From Paraferrimonas sedimenticola (GTDB lineage: Bacteria > Pseudomonadota > Gammaproteobacteria > Enterobacterales > Shewanellaceae), in the NCBI RefSeq assembly GCF_002282855.1, contig NZ_NRIR01000001.1:124001-188000 (forward strand): 64,000 nt of DNA, in the 5' to 3' direction. This document shows, piece by piece, positions 37,986 through 48,646 of this stretch (position 1 is the stretch's first letter; each line of letters starts with the position of its first letter). The position numbers were made by a program, and so were the translations under genes. The notes beneath the pieces are model-generated. The model was not told the origin of the DNA and did no database searches. It saw only the letters and a list, made by a program, of their open reading frames with translations.

Positions 37986-38264
37986 ATTGTTTGCTAGCTA
38001 TAAGTAGTCAACAATAGACCCTAGGCCAGCGCTCTGTATCTCTTGCTGTCCAGCGACCGCAACAATCGGCAGCGTGTATCCATACATAGATTGAGGGGTG
38101 AATAACTATTCCTTTACAAAGTGTATCTCTAAGGTTGAATCTTCTCTGACTTTCCTAGCATAAACAATGGATTATTGAGCGCAATCACGATAACCAAGGT
38201 TAATCTTGAGCACTCGTAAATGCTCACATTAAAATCTGTTTACCAACATTTACAAAGGTGTAGT

Positions 38265-38975
38265 ATGAAACGCTTAATCACCACATTGGTAGCAATGCTG
38301 GCATTGTCTGGCTGTACCACGACACACATATCAGGTGACTCGTTTGTCCATAAGCAAGAGCCATTGGAGAAGAACATAGCTTTGATTGTCACTGGCAACC
38401 AAAACGATAGGCACGCTTCGAAGAAAGTTATTGAAGAATTTACCAACGTGTTTGAAAGATACAAAGTCCATGACGTTAGTTATCCTGCCCAAATAGCCTT
38501 TAGTAAGGACGATAGTGCTATCCTAGAAAATGCCGTAAGAGCTAAATTTGGGGAAGAAGCCGTATCTGTCATTATTCTTGGTGCCAACGGCTCGAAAACC
38601 ACTTCCTACCAGCACAACAGTGGTCCCACAATGTGTAACAAATACGGTAACGGGGTTATCTGTAACGACCACAGTACAACTACCTCCACAGATACCGAGC
38701 GCCACCAACTGGAAATATCAATTTACAGCAACGACGGAGAAGAAACTTACACAGCTAGTTATTCCGTTTTTGATGAGAGAGCTTCGAGCGGACCGTCAGG
38801 GTTGGTAAATGCATTCAAAACAGGCGCGTTGCATCGAGTGCTGAAAGCCTTTCGTATTGATCTAATAAACAAACGACTTGCAAAGCCCCCCTATACTCCA
38901 GAACAGGCTAGAGAAGCTAGGAAAGAGCGCATAGAACAAATGAGACAATCGTTTCATAAGGAATCCAAGACCTAG
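38265..38975 (+). CDS. Lipoprotein, unknown function
   Basis: A 236-residue protein. The ATG at 38265 with AAAGGTG upstream gives the signal MKRLITTLVAMLALSGC with lipobox LSGC (C17). The mature part starts TTTHISGDSFVHKQEPLEKNIALIVTGNQ and has an alternating alpha/beta pattern in the middle. It contains a cysteine pair in MCNKYGNGVICND and ends in a highly charged helix (PEQAREARKERIEQMRQSFHKESK). I do not recognise the family. It is in the same accessory patch as the other lipoproteins and has no clear operon partner. Confidence 0.75.
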   Translation: MKRLITTLVAMLALSGCTTTHISGDSFVHKQEPLEKNIALIVTGNQNDRHASKKVIEEFTNVFERYKVHDVSYPAQIAFSKDDSAILENAVRAKFGEEAVSVIILGANGSKTTSYQHNSGPTMCNKYGNGVICNDHSTTTSTDTERHQLEISIYSNDGEETYTASYSVFDERASSGPSGLVNAFKTGALHRVLKAFRIDLINKRLAKPPYTPEQAREARKERIEQMRQSFHKESKT

Positions 38976-39317
38976 CTATACCGATGGTTACCGGTGGCTC
39001 AAATTAAATCACGGACTTGCCCATTTATTCGCTTCTCCTGTGTAAACCCATTTGAGTCCCTAAACCACAAGCATAATTAGCTTTGCTTCGAGGAAATCCC
39101 GCCGTCTGCGCATCACCCACCTTCCAAGCGCATACTGGAAGCAAAGCCGATATTGCGTCAACCAACAAATCCTACAAAAAAAGACTGTTTTAAACACATT
39201 CCTGTTCACATTATGTTCAATATTTGCCCCTTGATTTTGCTACTTTAGCCGCGACACAATGGTTAAAAAGCCGTTGATAGTAAGGCATGAGTGAAAGAAG
39301 CCTGCTAAGGAAAGCCA
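38976..39317. other. Non-coding gap before the patatin-like gene
   Basis: About 340 bp without a supportable gene. It contains the promoter region of the patatin-like gene. No repeat or RNA signature was recognised. Confidence 0.6.
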
Positions 39318-40493
39318 ATGGAAGCAGCCAAACAGCACAAGGTGCATCACAAAGCGCGTTTACAAATTAATCCGGCCTCGGCCAATACAGCCTTGATGAT
39401 GGGCGGTGGCGGTGCGCGAGCGGCGTATCAAATCGGCGTTCTGAAAGCCATGGCGCAAATGTACCCGCGCAATCACGGTCTGCCTTTTCAAGTACTGGTC
39501 GGTACCTCGGCCGGCGCAATTAACGCCTCGTCACTGGCCTGTTATGCCAGCTGTTTTCATTTGGGAGTGCGCAAGCTTGAGTACATTTGGCGCAATATGC
39601 GCACCCACCAAATCTATCGTTGCAGCGCGTCTGGATTGGCCAAACACCTATTTCGAATGTGGTTGCGCAAGTTCCAAAGCGAGTCGCTAAAACACACACC
39701 GTCAAGCCTGTTCGATAATCAACCACTGCGTGAATTACTTGAAAAAGTCATCGACTTTAACCGGGTTGAAAACAACCTAGAACGGGGCTCGTTGCGAGCC
39801 TTGTGCGTCGACACCTCCAACTACAACGACTCCCACGCTTACAGTTTCTATCAAGCACGGGAGCCAAAAGATTGGACGCGCGCGCGACGCAACGGCCAAG
39901 CCATCAAATTTCGCTACGCCCATTTGATGGCCAGCACCGCGATCCCCATGATTTTCCCTGCGATTAAGATTGGCGATCACTACCATGGCGATGGTTCGAT
40001 TCACCAAGTCTCGCCGCTAAGCGCCCCTATCCACCTTGGTGCCAGTAAGATTATCGTGGTGAACTTGGACAGTCAGGCCGCTAAGGACAAACCAAAATTC
40101 GATGGTGCACCGAGAATGGGCGACATCCTCGGTCACCTGTTGGATACCATCTTCTCTGACACGCTCAACTCCGACTTAGAGCGATTGCACCGCATCAATC
40201 ACACCATCAACCAACTGCCCCAAGGCTTATCCACTCAGGGGTTGCGCCCGATTGATACGCTAGTCATTAAGCCGAGTGTGGATTTAGGTGAGTTGGCGTT
40301 GAAGCACTTTCACCGACTACCGTGGGGCGTCAGGTTGTTAATGCGCCTGCTTGGGATCAGTAAGGACTCTAATTCGAGTTTGATTTCCTACATGCTGTTT
40401 GAAGCTGAGTTTTGTCAGGAACTGATTGAGTTGGGCCAAGCCGACGCGCTGGCACAAAAAAGCCGCTTAAAAGCGTTTTTCCAACGCCCTTAA
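39318..40493 (+). CDS. Patatin-like phospholipase
   Basis: A 391-residue patatin-fold acyl hydrolase. The oxyanion loop is LMMGGGGARAAYQIGVLKAM, the nucleophile Ser is in LVGTSAGAINASS, and the catalytic Asp is in HGDGSIHQVSPLSAPIHLGAS. A C-terminal extension of about 130 residues ends in a basic helix. No signal peptide is present. It may cleave membrane phospholipids in the cytoplasm or at the inner membrane. It converges with the CPA2 antiporter gene, whose terminator lies inside its last codons. Confidence 0.9.
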   Translation: MEAAKQHKVHHKARLQINPASANTALMMGGGGARAAYQIGVLKAMAQMYPRNHGLPFQVLVGTSAGAINASSLACYASCFHLGVRKLEYIWRNMRTHQIYRCSASGLAKHLFRMWLRKFQSESLKHTPSSLFDNQPLRELLEKVIDFNRVENNLERGSLRALCVDTSNYNDSHAYSFYQAREPKDWTRARRNGQAIKFRYAHLMASTAIPMIFPAIKIGDHYHGDGSIHQVSPLSAPIHLGASKIIVVNLDSQAAKDKPKFDGAPRMGDILGHLLDTIFSDTLNSDLERLHRINHTINQLPQGLSTQGLRPIDTLVIKPSVDLGELALKHFHRLPWGVRLLMRLLGISKDSNSSLISYMLFEAEFCQELIELGQADALAQKSRLKAFFQRP

Positions 40494-40498
40494 GCGGC
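40462..40498 (-). terminator. Terminator of the CPA2 antiporter gene, inside the patatin 3' end
   Basis: GCCGCTTAA and TTAAGCGGC (40462-40470 and 40490-40498) form the stem, with an inner AAGCG/CGC fold. On the minus strand six T follow. It overlaps the last 11 codons of the converging patatin gene. Confidence 0.75.
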
Positions 40499-40524
40499 CT
40501 GTTCGTATCGGTTAGCCTTTCAAA

Positions 40525-42474
40525 TTAACCCAGGTGAACAAACTTCTCCGCCCGTTCCACTCGGCGCGGCTTGCCCACCAGAAGCAGAATGTCGCCTATC
40601 TGGCACTGCCACTCTTTATCCACGTCTTCGTGCTCTTGCCGGCCGCGACGCACGCCACGCACTTCCACTCGAAAGCGTTCTAGCTCGAGTTCGGCCAGGG
40701 TTTTACCCACCGCCTCTGAGCCTGAGGTAATCGCAATCGCGTGCATGTGGTCTAGGGTCAAATCCATCGCATCCCCTGAGAAGAAACCGTGCAAATGACG
40801 GTAATGAGCGCGGCGCTCGCGCTCGAGGCGCTTGAGGATTCGCGTAATGGGCACGCCGCATTGATGCAGCACTTGCGACACCAGCATCAGGCTGCCCTCT
40901 AGAGTTTCCGGTACCACCTGATCGGCACCGCGCTCGTTGAGTAGGTCCATATTCTCATCATCGCGAGTGCGAACCATGATGTGCAGATCAGGCGCTATTG
41001 AGCGGGCCAGTCCCATTAAGTCTTCAACGCCCTTGCTATCGGTAAAGGTCACCACCATCATTCGCGCTTGTTGAATACCGGCACGCTTTAACATGGCGCG
41101 TTTGGTGGCATCACCGTAAATGACCTTCTCGCCACCGGCACGAGTTTCTCGCACTCGAATCGGGTCGAGATCCAGTGCTACATAATCCACCGCTTCGGTG
41201 CGCAAGAAACGGGCGATAACCTGCCCTACGCGGCCATAACCACAAATCACCACGTGCTTGTTCATCAAGGCCACGTGGTCGAAATCGTCGTGGGTGTCGT
41301 ACTTTCGGTTAGTTTTCCCCAGAATCTGCTTGGCCAACCAAACCGAGTTTCGAACCAACCAGGGACTCAGCGCCATCGACAACACCGCAATCGCCACCAA
41401 GGCGGTACTAAATTCATCGCTAAGCAGGTCGTCCTTAACCGCTAATGCGATAACCACAAAGCTAAACTCACCCACTTGCGCCAAACAAAAAGCCGCGCTC
41501 AAGGAGTCTTGCCAACTCTCACCGGCCAACTTAAACAGCGCCAGCACAATCAGGGCTTTTAGCAGCAACACCAAAACCAAAGCCAGCAAAATGTAACCTA
41601 GGTTTTGCCAAACAATCGAGAGGTCGAGCAACATACCGATGCTCATAAAGAACAAGCCCATCAGCAAGTCGCGAAACGGTCGAATGTCCGCTTCCAGTTG
41701 CGCCTTGTACTGCGATTCACCGAGTAGCATACCCGCTACAAAGGCACCGAGTGCCATGGATAGACCCAGCCAATGAGTAAGTACGCCGGTAAGAATTGCT
41801 ACCACTAAGGTTGACAGAACAAACAGTTCGTTGGTGCGAGCGCGGGCCACTTCGTCAAACAGCAGTGGCAAGAGTTTCTTGCCCACCAACAGAATGATCA
41901 CCATCGCCGCGCTGCCTTGAAGCACCGAAACCATCGCAGGTCCAAACGCAAAGTCACCGGCGTTGGGGCTAAGTAGTGGGATAAGAATCAGTAGCGGCAC
42001 CACCGCAATGTCTTGGAACAACAGAATCGACACCGACATCTCGCCGTGACGCTTGTTGAGCCAACCCTGGTCGTTGAGCATTTGCAGCACAATTGCGGTA
42101 GATGACAGGGCAATCGCACCGCCAATCACCACCGACGCTGGGCCATCAAAGCCAAGGAATAAGCTCAGCGCACTGGCAATACCGGCAGTTATCGCCACCT
42201 GAAACGAACCCACGCCAAATACGGTTTTGCGCATCGCCCATAGCCTGGGCCAGGAGAATTCCAGCCCTAGACTGAACATCAAAAGCACTATGCCCAACTC
42301 GGCTACCGAGTGCATTTGTTGTTGAGTGAACCAGTGAAATCCCATTGGGCCGGCAATAACCCCGGTGGCCAGATAAGCAAGAATCGGTGGCAGACCCAGT
42401 CGCTTAAACACGGCGATCGCCACAATGGCCACCACCAACATCAAGAGCAACTGAATCAAAAAGCCATGTTCCAT
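40525..42474 (-). CDS. CPA2-family potassium/proton antiporter with TrkA domains (KefB/KefC-like)
   Basis: A 649-residue inner-membrane protein. About 12 hydrophobic segments (1-380) form the Na+/H+ exchanger-type domain, with GPMGFHWFTQQQMHSVAELGIVLLMFSLGLEFS and the family Gln-Asp pair in LLFQDIAVVPLL. An RCK_N (TrkA-N) domain follows at about 405-520 with HVVICGYGRVGQVIARFL, and an RCK_C domain at about 570-649. It exports K+ (or Na+) in exchange for H+ and is gated by ligands on the RCK domains. No KefF/KefG subunit gene is adjacent, so glutathione gating is not shown. Confidence 0.9.
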   Translation of the reverse strand: MEHGFLIQLLLMLVVAIVAIAVFKRLGLPPILAYLATGVIAGPMGFHWFTQQQMHSVAELGIVLLMFSLGLEFSWPRLWAMRKTVFGVGSFQVAITAGIASALSLFLGFDGPASVVIGGAIALSSTAIVLQMLNDQGWLNKRHGEMSVSILLFQDIAVVPLLILIPLLSPNAGDFAFGPAMVSVLQGSAAMVIILLVGKKLLPLLFDEVARARTNELFVLSTLVVAILTGVLTHWLGLSMALGAFVAGMLLGESQYKAQLEADIRPFRDLLMGLFFMSIGMLLDLSIVWQNLGYILLALVLVLLLKALIVLALFKLAGESWQDSLSAAFCLAQVGEFSFVVIALAVKDDLLSDEFSTALVAIAVLSMALSPWLVRNSVWLAKQILGKTNRKYDTHDDFDHVALMNKHVVICGYGRVGQVIARFLRTEAVDYVALDLDPIRVRETRAGGEKVIYGDATKRAMLKRAGIQQARMMVVTFTDSKGVEDLMGLARSIAPDLHIMVRTRDDENMDLLNERGADQVVPETLEGSLMLVSQVLHQCGVPITRILKRLERERRAHYRHLHGFFSGDAMDLTLDHMHAIAITSGSEAVGKTLAELELERFRVEVRGVRRGRQEHEDVDKEWQCQIGDILLLVGKPRRVERAEKFVHLG

Positions 42475-42518
42475 ATAGCGCCTTATGGGTTATTTATTGG
42501 GTTTAGTTTCGACCGCTG

Positions 42519-42690
42519 ACATTCCCGCCATCTCTTCGCGTCATTGCCGTGAACACCGCTGTCATTCCCGTGGAAAACCGCTGTCATTCCCGTGGAAACG
42601 GGAATCTAGCCAATGGCTAGCTCGCAACCAGATGGATCCCCAGTCAAGCTGGGGATGACGGTTAAACGTCAAACTGAGGATGACGGGAAT
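42519..42690. repeat. Cluster of palindromic repeat units between the antiporter and tilS
   Basis: The gap 42475-42829 holds several partial copies of the GTCATTCCC repeat. GTCATTCCCGTGGAAA occurs twice in tandem, then GGAAACGGGAATCTAGC, then a variant pair ATCCCCAGTC..GCTGGGGATGAC, and a final GATGACGGGAAT. It is rearranged relative to the intact elements at 31511 and 49403. Short frames through it are not genes. Confidence 0.85.
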
Positions 42691-42829
42691 AATAAAGATG
42701 ACGAAAGCGTCGGCAGTCAAAATGCAACAATATGATAACGCAGCCAAAGACATCGACCAAACCCAAATCCATCGATGTTGGCCATTTAAATCGTCACAGA
42801 ATTAACTGAAAGTATAGGAAAAGAAGCGG

Positions 42830-44185
42830 CTAATCCGCCCAACTAAGTTGCCAACCCGCTTGCTCATCGAGCGCTAAACAGGACTTATCGACCCAGTAGC
42901 CCATGGCCAAAACCAGCTGGCCATCGAGAAACAGCAAGGGCACTTGGTCGCGCTGCCAAGGTGGCACAGACAGCTCTTGCCAGAGCTTTTTCAGACTGCG
43001 TGAACGGTCGCGAAAATGCGGGTGGCAGCGAGTGCTAGAAGGCGCGCCAAACACCAACTCCAACTTGGTTATGTCGATATCGCGACGTAACCTAGCCCCT
43101 TGTGAAACCAGCCGCAATTGCAAGCGTCCATCGTTCAAAATCCAGCCATCAGACTCGATTGGCATCGCGCCCATAGGCCGCATAATCGGCGGCTCAACCA
43201 CATGCGCACAATCGCCGAATCGACGCACGCTGTAGCCATCCAGCTCAACAATCACCTTGGCATCCGCCTTGGCCTCAGCCAACTGGCTAAGCAGCTGCTG
43301 CGTTTGCGCCGCGCTTGGCATGGCTTTGCCCTGCAACTCCAACCAATAGCGCAGCAGTTGGCTTCGCAAAACGACGGGTTGCTCGCGCCACTTACTCAAA
43401 GCCAAGGCGCCATTATCCGCCTGATAGTCCGGCCACACGCTTGCTAACAGCACTTTCAGGGCCTCAGTCTGCTCGGCCAACAACTGGCCGCTGCGGGCCG
43501 CTGAGGCGCGAAACGACGGCCAGCGTTGATTGAGCTCGGGCAATACGCGTTGTCGCAGAAAGTTTCGGTCAAAGCGGGTGTCCTGATTGCTCTCATCTTC
43601 GATGTTCACCAAGCCATGTCGCTTGGCACATTCGCTAATTTGCTCGCGGGTCCAATCCAACAAGGGCCTAAACACAAACCTGTCATCGCCAAATTCTCGA
43701 GAGCGAGCGACGCCAGACAGGCCTTTAAGACCCCCGCGTTTCAGCGCCAACAACTGAGTTTCGGTCTGATCATCAAGGTGATGGGCGGTGAGCAACAAAC
43801 CAGGAGCAGCTAAACACTCATAGAACACCTGATAACGAGCTTCCCTCGCGATGGCTTCCAAGCTGGTGCGTGAGGGCTTTTGCAAACTGACCCTATGCAC
43901 TTCAATAGGTAAACCGTACTCGGCCGCTCGAGTCTGACAATGCTGCGCCCACTCATCGGCGTTTTCACTCAATCCATGATGCACATGCACCAAGGACACA
44001 GTTAACGACGGCCAACTAACCGCAAAGCGACTCAGCAAGTGCGCCAGCACTTCGGAATCCAGCCCACCCGAGTAGCCCAACACCAGTTTCAAAGATTGCT
44101 CAGGCCAGTTAACGCCAAAACGGCGCTGCAGCTCTCGCTGCAACGCCGTTTCAAATGCTGTGTAGCCTAGGCTAGGGCTGCTCAT
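42830..44185 (-). CDS. tilS: tRNA(Ile)-lysidine synthase
   Basis: A 451-residue N-type ATP pyrophosphatase. The PP-loop is LVLGYSGGLDSEVLAHLL, and LVHVHHGLSENADEWAQHC and LLTAHHLDDQTETQLLALKRG are family motifs. The central and C-terminal TilS domains follow (SSTRCHPHFRDRSRSLKKLWQEL). It makes lysidine at the wobble C of tRNA-Ile(CAU) and is essential. Its ATG directly follows the accA stop (TAAATG), so it is cotranscribed with dnaE-accA as in many gammaproteobacteria. Confidence 0.95.
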   Translation of the reverse strand: MSSPSLGYTAFETALQRELQRRFGVNWPEQSLKLVLGYSGGLDSEVLAHLLSRFAVSWPSLTVSLVHVHHGLSENADEWAQHCQTRAAEYGLPIEVHRVSLQKPSRTSLEAIAREARYQVFYECLAAPGLLLTAHHLDDQTETQLLALKRGGLKGLSGVARSREFGDDRFVFRPLLDWTREQISECAKRHGLVNIEDESNQDTRFDRNFLRQRVLPELNQRWPSFRASAARSGQLLAEQTEALKVLLASVWPDYQADNGALALSKWREQPVVLRSQLLRYWLELQGKAMPSAAQTQQLLSQLAEAKADAKVIVELDGYSVRRFGDCAHVVEPPIMRPMGAMPIESDGWILNDGRLQLRLVSQGARLRRDIDITKLELVFGAPSSTRCHPHFRDRSRSLKKLWQELSVPPWQRDQVPLLFLDGQLVLAMGYWVDKSCLALDEQAGWQLSWAD

Positions 44186-45139
44186 TTAGCAGTAACCGTA
44201 CCCCATCAAGCGCTCATAGCGACGCTCAAGTAAGGCATCTTTGTCTAGGGTGTCTAGATGCTGCAACTGCTCCAGCAGAGTTTGCTTGAGCGACTTGGCC
44301 ATTTGTTCCATGTCCCGATGAGCTCCGCCAAACGGCTCTTCGATAATTTTATCGATTAGGCCAAGCTCAAGAATACGGTCTGCTGTAATGCCCATGGCTT
44401 CGGCCGCTTGTGAGGCCTTGTCAGCGCTCTTCCACAAAATCGAGGCGCAACCTTCAGGTGAAATTACCGAATAAGTAGAGTACTGCAACATGTTGACGCT
44501 ATCGCCCACACCAATTGCCAGTGCACCACCAGAACCGCCCTCGCCCACTACGGTACAAATCACAGGTACCTTAAGGCCGGCCATTTCTTTTAGGTTGGTG
44601 GCAATCGCTTCACTTTGACCACGCTCTTCCGCGCCAACGCCTGGGTAGGCACCCGGAGTGTCGATGAAAGTGATGATAGGCATGTTAAAGCGCTCGGCCA
44701 TCTTCATCAGACGCAGGGCTTTGCGATAACCTTCTGGACGCGGCATACCGAAGTTACGCTTAATCTTCTCTTTGGTGTCGCGACCTTTCTGGTGGCCAAT
44801 CACCATTACAGGGCGGCCGTTCAGACGCGCAGTGCCACCAATAATGGCGTAATCGTCGGCGTAAGCGCGATCACCGCACATCTCGTCGAACTCTTCAAAC
44901 ATCAGTTTTAGGTAGTCAGTGGTGTACGGACGCTGCGGGTGACGCGCCAACTGAGACACCTGCCAAGATTGCAGGTCGTCGAAAATCTTTTTGGTCAGCG
45001 ACTGACGCTTTTCTTCCATTTTGTCGATTTCGCCTTGCAGATCCACATCGGGATTCGCGGCAGCCACTTGTTTTAGTTCGTTAATTTTGGCGACCAAATC
45101 GGCAATTGGTTGTTCGAATTCTAGAAAATCTAAGCTCAT
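44186..45139 (-). CDS. accA: Acetyl-CoA carboxylase carboxyltransferase alpha subunit
   Basis: A 317-residue alpha subunit of the carboxyltransferase. After the N-terminal helical part it has the crotonase-fold core: [71 protein letters not shown] and [15 protein letters not shown]. With AccD it transfers carboxyl from biotin to acetyl-CoA to make malonyl-CoA, the first step of fatty acid synthesis. It lies between dnaE (30 bp) and tilS (directly abutting). Confidence 0.97.
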   Translation of the reverse strand: MSLDFLEFEQPIADLVAKINELKQVAAANPDVDLQGEIDKMEEKRQSLTKKIFDDLQSWQVSQLARHPQRPYTTDYLKLMFEEFDEMCGDRAYADDYAIIGGTARLNGRPVMVIGHQKGRDTKEKIKRNFGMPRPEGYRKALRLMKMAERFNMPIITFIDTPGAYPGVGAEERGQSEAIATNLKEMAGLKVPVICTVVGEGGSGGALAIGVGDSVNMLQYSTYSVISPEGCASILWKSADKASQAAEAMGITADRILELGLIDKIIEEPFGGAHRDMEQMAKSLKQTLLEQLQHLDTLDKDALLERRYERLMGYGYC

Positions 45140-45169
45140 TGTAATGCCTATTGTAGAGGGCCTCTGCCC

Positions 45170-48100
45170 TTAATATCTTATTCTTACGTGCTCAGAACCC
45201 ACCAACTGCTCGAGCGCTAACAAGCATTCGTCGGTGGGGTCCACTGTCCAGTCCTGTCCCAGGCGGTATTGGCCACTGGCCTGCTCACTGCGATAGTTCA
45301 CCAACACGGGGATCGGCCCGTTTTTGTGGTCGCTGAGCGCCTGGCTAAAATTGTCGAGTAAGGTCGCGTCTAACGTGCGTGCATCAAAGTCGATTTCCAC
45401 CGCTTGTGCAAATTCGCAACGCGCCTGACCTATGTCTACGATATTTCTGGCGGTCATTCTATTACCCCCAGAGAAATCATCAAAGCTGACCTCTCCTTCG
45501 ACCACCAAAACCTTATCTTTTTGCAGCAATTCCTCAAACTTGTCAAAAGCTTCAGTGAATAACATGACCTCTAGCCGGCCTGACTTATCATCTAAAGTCA
45601 CCAACCCCATCTTAGAACCGCGTTTGGTCAGCATGACTCGTGTGGCCACTACTAAGCCCGAGGCCTTGACGGTTTTGCCACGCTCAGTGGGATGGATGTC
45701 CTTTAAGCGACCGCTAGTATAGTGCTTAAGCTCCGCCAAGTATTGATTAATTGGGTGTCCGGTGAGGTACAAGCCCAAACTCTCGCGCTCGCCGTCCAAC
45801 CAGACTTTATCCGGCCACATGGGGCATTGCACGAACTGCTGCTTGGAATCATCAGGGGTGTCGTTAAGCAGGCCAAACAAATCGTTTTGGCCTGAGGCCT
45901 GAGCCTTGGCGTGCTGACTGGCCGCAGCAATCGCATCGGGCAAGGTGGCCATTAGCGAGGCACGGTGTGCCCCCATTTGATCAAGCGCGCCACCGAGTAC
46001 CAGCTTTTCAATTACCCGCTTGTTGATTTTCTTTAAATCAACTCGAGCGCAAAAGTCGAACAAATCTCTAAACGGCTTATCGCCACGGGCTTCAATGATG
46101 TTTTCCACCGGGCCCTCACCCACGCCCTTAATAGCGCCGATGCCGTAGACAATGTTTTGCTCATCGTCGACGGTAAACTGGTACATGCCCTTGTTGACGT
46201 CTGGCGGAATGATCTTAATCCCCATGCGGTCGCACTCGTCCACTAGGGTCACAATCTTGTCGGTGTTGTCCATATCCGCCGACATTACCGCCGCCATGAA
46301 ATAGGCCGGGTAATGGGTTTTCAGCCACAGGGTCTGATAAGACACCAGTGCATAGGCGGCCGAGTGAGATTTGTTAAAGCCGTAACCGGCGAATTTCTCC
46401 ACCAGGTCAAAAATCTTCATCGCCAAGTCGCCGTCGATGCCGTTTTTGATCGCGCCCTCTTTAAAGGTGCCGCGCTGCTTTTCCATCTCTTCGGGCTTTT
46501 TCTTACCCATGGCTCGACGCAGCATGTCCGCGCCACCTAGGGTATAGCCAGACATTTCCTGCGCGATCTGCATTACCTGCTCTTGGTACAGAATAATGCC
46601 GTAGGTGGGCTCTAGGATGGTTTGCAGGCACTCGTGCTGGTATTCGGCATCTGGGTACGACACTTCTTCGCGACCGTGCTTACGGTCGATAAAGTTATCT
46701 ACCATGCCCGATTGCAGCGGACCGGGGCGGAATAGCGCTACCAGTGCGATGATGTCTTCAAAACAATCCGGTTGCAGACGTTTAATCAGGTCCTTCATAC
46801 CACGGGATTCGAGCTGGAATACCGCGGTGGTTTCGTAGCGCTTTAGCAGGTCAAATGACGGCTTGTCGTCCAGTGGGATCGACTCAATCGCAATAGGCTC
46901 TTTACCCTGCTTCTCAAGCACAGGGTTGAGCATATCCAGCGCCCACTGAATAATGGTCAGGGTTCTTAGCCCCAGGAAGTCAAACTTAACCAGACCGGCG
47001 GTTTCCACGTCGTTCTTATCGAACTGAGTCACCGGGTTCTTACCCTCGTCATCACAGTACAAGGGCGCAAAGTCAGTAATGGTCGTCGGTGCGATAACCA
47101 CGCCCCCAGCGTGCTTACCGGCGTTGCGGGTCACACCTTCTAGGGTGCGACACATGTCGATGAGGTCTTTCACCTCTTCATCGCCGTCGTACATTTCTGG
47201 CAGCGCCGGCTCGACTTCAAAAGCCTTAGCCAACGTCATGCCAGGGTCTGGCGGAATTAGCTTAGAAATGCGGTCAACAAAACCATAAGGGTGGCCAAGT
47301 ACACGGCCTACGTCGCGAATTACCGCTTTAGCCGCCATGGTACCGAAGGTAATGATCTGAGATACCGCATCGCGGCCATACAGGTCGGCGGTATGATCAA
47401 TTACCTCATCGCGGCGGTCCATGCAAAAGTCGACGTCGAAGTCGGGCATGGATACACGCTCTGGGTTCAAGAATCGCTCGAACAGCAAGTCAAATTCCAG
47501 CGGATCTAGGTCGGTAATCTTAAGGGCATAGGCCACTAGCGAGCCCGCACCAGAACCACGGCCTGGGCCTACTGGAATATTGTTGTCTTTACCCCACTGG
47601 ATAAACTCCATAACGATCAGGAAGTAGCCTGGGAAGCCCATTTGGTTAATAACTTCGAGCTCGACTTTAAGACGCTCGTCGTACTCAGGGCGCTTCTCGG
47701 CGCGCTCGGCCTCGTCGGGGAACAAGAACTCTAAACGCTCTTCTAAACCCTCTTCAGAGACCTTGACTAAGAAGTCTTCGGTGGACAAATCACCGGTGGG
47801 AAAGTTGGGCAAAAAGTACTCGTGCAAACGCACGGTGGCGTTACAGCGCTTGGCAATTTCTACCGAGTTTTGCAGTGCTTCCGGAATGTCGCTAAACAGC
47901 TCCAGCATTTCTTCTTCGGTGCGAAGGTATTGCTGCTCTGAGTAGCGCTTTGGACGACGCGGGTCGGCCAGGGTGTAGCCATCGTGAATGGCCACGCGAA
48001 TTTCGTGAGCTTCAAATTGCTCGGGCTTTAGGAACACCACTTCATTGGTGGCCACCACGGGCAGTTGTTGCTGCTCGGCAAAGGCCACTGCGGCGTGTAA

Positions 48101-48643
48101 ATACTTTTCTTCTTCGGCGCGACCGGTACGCACTAGCTCGACGTAATAACGGTCGGGAAAGTGAGTTTGATAAAACGAGGCAATCTCGTTGGCCAACTCC
48201 AGGTTGCCCTTGAGTAACGCCTTACCCAAATCGCCGTCTTTGGCGCCCGAGAGCAAAATCAGGCCCTCGGCTTTATCCGCCAGCCATGCTTGGTCGATAC
48301 AGGGCTTGCCACCTACGTGACCGCGCAAATAGGCTTCGCTGATAAGTAGCGTCAGGTTTTGATAGCCGGCGTTGTCCATCGCCAATACGGTGACGCGACA
48401 AAACTCGCCTTCAAACTCTGGATGCAGCAGATAAAAATCGGCTCCTAGAATGGGCTTAATGCCCGCGCCATGACACCCCTCGTAAAACTTTACCAAACCA
48501 CACAAGTTGGTCTGGTCGGTTAGTGCCATTGCTGGCATACCTAACTCTTTCACTGCGCCGACCAAAGGCTTTACCTTGGACAGCCCATCCACCATGGAGA
48601 AATCCGAGTGGACGCGTAAGTGAATAAACTGGGGTTGGCTCAT
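45170..48643 (-). CDS. dnaE: DNA polymerase III alpha subunit
   Basis: A 1157-residue replicative polymerase. The N-terminal PHP domain (about 1-270) begins [19 protein letters not shown]. The polymerase core has the catalytic Asp pair in [18 protein letters not shown] and the third Asp in [28 protein letters not shown] is the palm/fingers PPi-binding loop. The tandem helix-hairpin-helix and OB-fold (about 980-1060, [21 protein letters not shown]) follow. It is the essential chromosomal replicase. It starts 3 bp after the rnhB stop, so the two are coupled. Confidence 0.98.
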   Translation of the reverse strand: MSQPQFIHLRVHSDFSMVDGLSKVKPLVGAVKELGMPAMALTDQTNLCGLVKFYEGCHGAGIKPILGADFYLLHPEFEGEFCRVTVLAMDNAGYQNLTLLISEAYLRGHVGGKPCIDQAWLADKAEGLILLSGAKDGDLGKALLKGNLELANEIASFYQTHFPDRYYVELVRTGRAEEEKYLHAAVAFAEQQQLPVVATNEVVFLKPEQFEAHEIRVAIHDGYTLADPRRPKRYSEQQYLRTEEEMLELFSDIPEALQNSVEIAKRCNATVRLHEYFLPNFPTGDLSTEDFLVKVSEEGLEERLEFLFPDEAERAEKRPEYDERLKVELEVINQMGFPGYFLIVMEFIQWGKDNNIPVGPGRGSGAGSLVAYALKITDLDPLEFDLLFERFLNPERVSMPDFDVDFCMDRRDEVIDHTADLYGRDAVSQIITFGTMAAKAVIRDVGRVLGHPYGFVDRISKLIPPDPGMTLAKAFEVEPALPEMYDGDEEVKDLIDMCRTLEGVTRNAGKHAGGVVIAPTTITDFAPLYCDDEGKNPVTQFDKNDVETAGLVKFDFLGLRTLTIIQWALDMLNPVLEKQGKEPIAIESIPLDDKPSFDLLKRYETTAVFQLESRGMKDLIKRLQPDCFEDIIALVALFRPGPLQSGMVDNFIDRKHGREEVSYPDAEYQHECLQTILEPTYGIILYQEQVMQIAQEMSGYTLGGADMLRRAMGKKKPEEMEKQRGTFKEGAIKNGIDGDLAMKIFDLVEKFAGYGFNKSHSAAYALVSYQTLWLKTHYPAYFMAAVMSADMDNTDKIVTLVDECDRMGIKIIPPDVNKGMYQFTVDDEQNIVYGIGAIKGVGEGPVENIIEARGDKPFRDLFDFCARVDLKKINKRVIEKLVLGGALDQMGAHRASLMATLPDAIAAASQHAKAQASGQNDLFGLLNDTPDDSKQQFVQCPMWPDKVWLDGERESLGLYLTGHPINQYLAELKHYTSGRLKDIHPTERGKTVKASGLVVATRVMLTKRGSKMGLVTLDDKSGRLEVMLFTEAFDKFEELLQKDKVLVVEGEVSFDDFSGGNRMTARNIVDIGQARCEFAQAVEIDFDARTLDATLLDNFSQALSDHKNGPIPVLVNYRSEQASGQYRLGQDWTVDPTDECLLALEQLVGSEHVRIRY

Positions 48644-48646
48644 GTG

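Noticed and set aside
42562-42753. 63-codon minus-strand frame in the repeat cluster
   Set aside because: It is made of repeat sequence and would give a protein of repeat-derived residues.
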